Position numbers and translations under genes: made by a program. Source: Saprospiraceae bacterium (lineage in GTDB: Bacteria; Bacteroidota; Bacteroidia; Chitinophagales; Saprospiraceae). From it: DNA of 38,060 nucleotides. The stretch spans positions 1 through 38,060 of the forward strand of contig JAGFJA010000005.1 in the NCBI GenBank assembly GCA_024103005.1, written 5' to 3'. The notes beneath the pieces are model-generated. The model did not search any database. It saw only the letters and a program-made list of their open reading frames with translations, and was not told where the DNA came from. Numbering within the stretch: position 1 is the stretch's first letter; each line of letters opens with the position of its first letter. Shown piece by piece: positions 34,564-38,060 of this stretch.

Positions 34564-36396
34564 TTAGCGAACCAGAGTGATGCTCCCTTTTACGACCTGA
34601 ATACGGCCATTCAGAAATTCTATTTCAGAATAATACACATAAACATCCGGATTGCATTCCTTACCTTTAAATGTGCCGTCCCAACCCTGGGTATCATCGC
34701 TCGGTGTCAAGCCTCTCCCTTCATAAACACATGCTCCCCAACGATTGTAAATACGTAATAATTTTATTGTTTTGGCACCTCTATTGGGGAAAATATTGAA
34801 ATTATCATTAATCCCATCATAATTAGGGCTGAAAACATTTGGCGCAACGACGTCCGTTACATCAACAATTCTTATTGAAAGGGAATCATTAGCGATACAA
34901 CCTTTTTCATCTTCTACCTGTACGTAAAAGGTCTCGTCTTTAACCGGAACAAAAGTGACTGTGTTACAATTAAAGCAAGACTTTAAATAATCTGCCGGAA
35001 TCCACTCGAAAACAGTTGGACCGACAGCATTATAAATTGTTGCATTCAGTGTAATCGGATCTCCCAGGAGAACTGATTCTGATGGAACTGCAGATAGATC
35101 TACTTCCAAAGGGTTTTCACAACATTTTGCAATAAAATTCTTCGTATAGGTATCTACGCATCCTTCTTCAGATGTAACTGTCAAAGAAACAGATTTATAT
35201 CCCGGTTTATCAAATTTAACCTTTGGGGGATTTGGGTCTAAAGAAGTTGAAGGTTGTGCAGTACTGCCAAAACTCCACTGATAATTTACAATCGGATCTG
35301 TAGGTGCCGTTGATGTATTTATAAAGGTCAGTGAATCTTCATAACAGGTTTCTTCAGGCATTACCTCAAAATTAGCTCTGGCACCGAGAAATTCTCCTGT
35401 TCCGCCAAATTCCATAGTATAACCTTGTCCTGATTGGGAAAAGTTATTGACAAAGAGCGCATAACTTTTACCTTCCACCATATCGATATATTTCACCCAA
35501 CTGTCATTACCGTTGTTGCAACCGGGGTCTTCCTGAGTATCTGAGCTGGTCAAGTTCATTCCGGTAGGTCCGGTACATTGCTTCCACAATTCAAAGGGTT
35601 CACCAACATTTTCACCTGAAGCGCAACATCGTATTATCCGCTTACCGGAACAATCATCTATTCCGTTTGGCAGTTCATATACCGCGAAATCAAGATCATC
35701 TTCCGGTTTGTTTGGTGTTAATTTTAGTGTTAGTGTACCTGATTTACTGCATGTCCATCTAAACCATGAAGATGCGATTTCTTCCTGAATGCAAGTAGAT
35801 GGATCCACTTCATTATTCATTGCTCCGGGGTCAAATACTGCTTCAATAAAAACAGAAGATTTATCACACAAAACACGACTGGTCGGGCAATCTCCATCAG
35901 GCACAAGGTTTTGATCGTAATTATTGACACATAATTGAAATGTACCTACATGCGCATCTCTTGCACTAATATTGAGATAATAAGTATTACCGGGAATTAA
36001 TGGTCCTGCAAATAATTCCAGATGATTGGTTTGAAAACCGTCACTTTGGCAATTGATTTCAACTAAAGCATTACATGACCCTGAAAACAAAACCAGTTGG
36101 GGACTGATAAGTGTTCCTCCGGGATTTAGGGATGACTTTCCATTTACCTGTAAGTGAACATAGTTGGCTATAGCTGTAAACTTAAACCAAACATCTTTGG
36201 CTGAATCTTCATTAGGAATACAAACATAGTCTATCGGAAGAGAGGGAGTCGCTCCAAAATTATTAAAAGCTCCGAATTCAGAACAATAATTACTAACATT
36301 AGTAAGCTCAAGGGCATTTACACAATCATCATTGACCGATTGTGCAAAAATAAACAGCGGGCTAATTAAAAATATCAGTAAAAAAATCGACCGCAT
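34564..36396 (-). CDS. secreted PKD-containing surface protein with gliding-motility (CHU_C) C-terminal domain
   Basis: The 610-residue protein has a signal peptide (MRSIFLLIFLISPLFIFAQ), Cys-rich beta-sandwich repeats (about 20-340), a PKD-like domain (about 340-425, ending in FDKPGYKSVSLTVTSEEGC), and a C-terminal domain starting APNVFSPNYDGINDNF with IYNRWGACVYEG and GWDGTFKGK. This last domain is the TIGR04131/CHU_C type that directs export by the type IX secretion system and attachment at the surface. Adhesion is a plausible role but not shown. The high cysteine count fits an extracellular, disulfide-bonded protein. The start is ATG at 36396. Confidence 0.9.
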   Translation of the reverse strand: MRSIFLLIFLISPLFIFAQSVNDDCVNALELTNVSNYCSEFGAFNNFGATPSLPIDYVCIPNEDSAKDVWFKFTAIANYVHLQVNGKSSLNPGGTLISPQLVLFSGSCNALVEINCQSDGFQTNHLELFAGPLIPGNTYYLNISARDAHVGTFQLCVNNYDQNLVPDGDCPTSRVLCDKSSVFIEAVFDPGAMNNEVDPSTCIQEEIASSWFRWTCSKSGTLTLKLTPNKPEDDLDFAVYELPNGIDDCSGKRIIRCCASGENVGEPFELWKQCTGPTGMNLTSSDTQEDPGCNNGNDSWVKYIDMVEGKSYALFVNNFSQSGQGYTMEFGGTGEFLGARANFEVMPEETCYEDSLTFINTSTAPTDPIVNYQWSFGSTAQPSTSLDPNPPKVKFDKPGYKSVSLTVTSEEGCVDTYTKNFIAKCCENPLEVDLSAVPSESVLLGDPITLNATIYNAVGPTVFEWIPADYLKSCFNCNTVTFVPVKDETFYVQVEDEKGCIANDSLSIRIVDVTDVVAPNVFSPNYDGINDNFNIFPNRGAKTIKLLRIYNRWGACVYEGRGLTPSDDTQGWDGTFKGKECNPDVYVYYSEIEFLNGRIQVVKGSITLVR

Positions 36397-36464
36397 TTAG
36401 ATATTGTGTTGAAATAAAACTATTCTTTAAACGAATATCTGTGCAATATAGTTTGAACTTTGAA

Positions 36465-36472
36465 TATATTTG
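36465..36472 (+). promoter_or_regulatory. pssA-rsmI promoter -7 box
   Basis: TATATTTG is an exact TAnnTTTG match, 28 bases before ATG 36501. Transcription would start near 36479, which rules out the in-frame GTG at 36441. Confidence 0.55.
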
Positions 36473-36500
36473 TCAAAATTGTGTAAAAATAAGGAACAAG

Positions 36501-37214
36501 ATGAAGCATATTCCCAATATACTTACGATGTTAAATCTTTTTTGTGGAGCATTAGCTGTAGTGAGCGTTTTATTCCTTCATGTTGAGGAAGCTTTAATCT
36601 TACAAGGAATTAGTCTGACAGCAGATTTGCTTGACGGGATGCTGGCTCGTAAGTTGAAGGTTGCAGGCCCCCTGGGCATCCAATTAGATTCCCTTGCTGA
36701 TGTTATTTCATTCGGAATGGTACCAGGTGCCGTTATATACATGACCCTTGTTCAGTCTTTGAATATTGATCCAGCCGTCGGCACCTGGAGTGAGAGATTC
36801 GCCTTGCTCCCTGCTTTGCTGATTCCCGTATTTGCCGGATTGCGGTTAGCAAGATTTAATATTTCAACGAATCAAAGTGATCATTTTATCGGATTACCAA
36901 CACCCGCCATGTCAATGTTTTTCACCGGATGGTTATTGATTATTTTAGGGGGAAACTTAAATTTTATAGAATACCTGGAAGAGCCGGTTTATATATACGG
37001 TTTTATTATTATTTTCTCATATATGATGAATAGCAAGTGGATACATTTTAAATTAAAGTTCAATAAGGGATCTTTATCCAATCCACTGATAATATTGCTT
37101 TTAGGAGCAGTTGTCGGTCTTGTGGCATTCTATCCGTATTTTGCATTGAGTGCTTCGGTATTGTTGTATATAATACTGTCTTTAGTATCCAATTTTGTTA
37201 ATATCAAGATCTAA
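36501..37214 (+). CDS. pssA: CDP-diacylglycerol-serine O-phosphatidyltransferase
   Basis: PssA makes phosphatidylserine, the precursor of phosphatidylethanolamine, in the inner membrane. The CDP-alcohol phosphotransferase motif D-G-x2-A-R-x8-G-x3-D-x3-D is complete (Asp45, Gly46, Arg50, Gly59, Asp63, Asp67). Several hydrophobic segments follow (FTGWLLIILGG, NPLIILLLGAVVGLVAFY). I start at ATG 36501 (MKHIPNILTMLNLFCG, 237 residues), the usual family start, preceded by AAGGAA. It is followed three bases later by rsmI. Confidence 0.92.
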   Translation: MKHIPNILTMLNLFCGALAVVSVLFLHVEEALILQGISLTADLLDGMLARKLKVAGPLGIQLDSLADVISFGMVPGAVIYMTLVQSLNIDPAVGTWSERFALLPALLIPVFAGLRLARFNISTNQSDHFIGLPTPAMSMFFTGWLLIILGGNLNFIEYLEEPVYIYGFIIIFSYMMNSKWIHFKLKFNKGSLSNPLIILLLGAVVGLVAFYPYFALSASVLLYIILSLVSNFVNIKI

Positions 37215-37217
37215 TGT

Positions 37218-37937
37218 ATGCTTCGACAGGAAGGGATTTTATATATTGTACCGACCCCTATCGGGAATCTGACAGACATCACTTTAAGAGCAATTGAAAT
37301 CCTTAAAACGGTTGACCTGATACTAGCTGAAGATACAAGAACATCAGGTATTCTTTTAAAAAAATATGATATCCAGACATCTCTACGATCTTATCATACT
37401 TTTAATGAGCATAAGCAGGTGGATTTTATTAAAGAATTATTGTACGCCGGAAATAATATCGCCCTTGTGTCCGATGCCGGAACTCCGGGTGTATCTGATC
37501 CCGGCTATCTGCTTATTCGGGCTCTTGTTACCTGTGGAATTCGTGTAAGCTGTCTGCCCGGTCCGACAGCATTTGTACCTGCATTGGTTATGAGCGGCCT
37601 GCCTTCTGATAAGTTTTATTTTGAAGGATTCCTGCCTCATAAGAAGGGAAGACAAACAAGATTAAAATTCCTCGCTGAACTGAACCATACCTTTATATTA
37701 TATGAATCTCCATTCAGGTTAGCCAAATGTATTGAAGAATTAATTGAATATATGGGCAGCGAACGCTTGGCATGTGTCGTCAGAGAGATATCTAAGGTGT
37801 TTGAACAAGCCGTGACTGCCTCCTTGGGCGAACTATCAGTTGAAATACAACAAGGCAAATTACTTCCAAAGGGTGAAATTGTAATCATAGTGGATGGTAA
37901 GGCAGAAGAAAAATCCGCAAAACCAAAAAGATCATGA
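37218..37937 (+). CDS. rsmI: 16S rRNA (cytidine(1402)-2'-O)-methyltransferase, 3' end at an IS junction
   Basis: RsmI methylates the 2'-O of C1402 in 16S rRNA using SAM. The 239-residue protein has YIVPTPIGNLTDITLRA, LAEDTRTSG, ALVSDAGTPGVSDPGY and CLPGPTAFVPAL. It lacks the C-terminal extension of the E. coli protein (286 residues), as many Bacteroidota members do. The gene begins three bases after pssA. The stop codon TGA (37935-37937) is composed of one native base and two bases from the IS256 end that begins at 37936, so the native C-terminus may have been longer. The SAM-binding core appears intact. Confidence 0.94.
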   Translation: MLRQEGILYIVPTPIGNLTDITLRAIEILKTVDLILAEDTRTSGILLKKYDIQTSLRSYHTFNEHKQVDFIKELLYAGNNIALVSDAGTPGVSDPGYLLIRALVTCGIRVSCLPGPTAFVPALVMSGLPSDKFYFEGFLPHKKGRQTRLKFLAELNHTFILYESPFRLAKCIEELIEYMGSERLACVVREISKVFEQAVTASLGELSVEIQQGKLLPKGEIVIIVDGKAEEKSAKPKRS

Positions 37938-38060
37938 CACTATCCCAAAAACTGTGTAAGTGGAAAAATCATAGTCCGGATTTACAGTTTTATTCTATCG
38001 CCAAATATAAGGCTAAATTGGTTTAAAATCATTCCCCAGTTTCTTATAGGTTGCGTCCAT
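37936..38060 (-). mobile_element. IS256-family insertion sequence, right end (partial, inverted copy)
   Basis: This is the exact reverse complement of 3-127. The terminus GACACTATCCC starts at 37936 and the transposase tail lies on the minus strand. The element continues beyond the window. It is a second copy of the same IS as at the left edge, facing it. Confidence 0.85.
37982..38060 (-). CDS. IS256-family transposase, C-terminal fragment
   Basis: The last 25 full codons (reading from 38059) are identical to the fragment at the left edge, ending FGDRIKL and TAA at 37984-37982. The rest of the transposase is outside the window. Confidence 0.8.
   Translation of the reverse strand, partial: WTQPIRNWGMILNQFSLIFGDRIKL

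Overview
The window looks like a chromosomal contig from a Bacteroidota bacterium, most likely of the Saprospirales/Saprospiraceae type. The evidence is the low GC content, several exact TAnnTTTG promoter boxes, weak Shine-Dalgarno sites, a PorP/SprF-like outer-membrane protein, a secreted protein with a gliding-motility (CHU_C) C-terminal domain, a DUF5916 protein, a DUF2027-Smr protein and a FabB-type ketosynthase. The genus assignment is inference.

Both edges carry the same 126-bp end of an IS256-family insertion sequence in inverted orientation (3-128 and 37935-38060), including the last codons of the transposase. The window is therefore probably a whole contig that stops at two copies of a multicopy IS. 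One copy abuts the stop codon of an esterase gene. The other supplies two bases of the rsmI stop codon.

Layout. 133-2589 (minus): esterase and metK, separated by a strong terminator. 2869-4965 (plus): recG. 5073-7538 (minus): DUF5916 outer-membrane protein. 7831-11089 (plus): PorP/SprF-like protein, then Tex. 11104-14230 (minus): ribB with a degenerate RibA half, a glycosyltransferase and pdxH. 14231-14958: a gene-poor stretch with a relatively GC-rich, hairpin-rich segment. 14959-19536: yraN, smr/DUF2027 (minus), queE and hutU. 19552-22433 (minus): lpxH overlapping the large methylmalonyl-CoA mutase subunit. 22440-23072: a non-coding stretch with two 142-143 bp elements bounded by inverted copies of AGTAGGTAG. 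23073-26982: CoA-binding protein, unknown barrel protein, fabB and an unusually short methylmalonyl-CoA mutase small-subunit homologue. 27106-29164 (plus): iscS-iscU-iscA with a terminator. 29492-30665: tRNA-Ser(TGA), an exported Mn-type superoxide dismutase, and tRNA-His(GTG). 30858-37937: pyruvate dehydrogenase E2, a GH20 hexosaminidase, a CHU_C/PKD surface protein, pssA and rsmI.

Most genes are housekeeping: SAM, riboflavin, PLP, queuosine, Fe-S cluster and lipid synthesis, plus DNA repair. Catabolic genes (urocanate hydratase, methylmalonyl-CoA mutase, GH20) and cell-surface genes are mixed in. I found no CRISPR array, prophage, defence island or biosynthetic cluster, and no clear new multigene system. 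The most unusual items are the AGTAGGTAG element pair, the hairpin-rich segment near 14.4 kb and the miniature mutase subunit.
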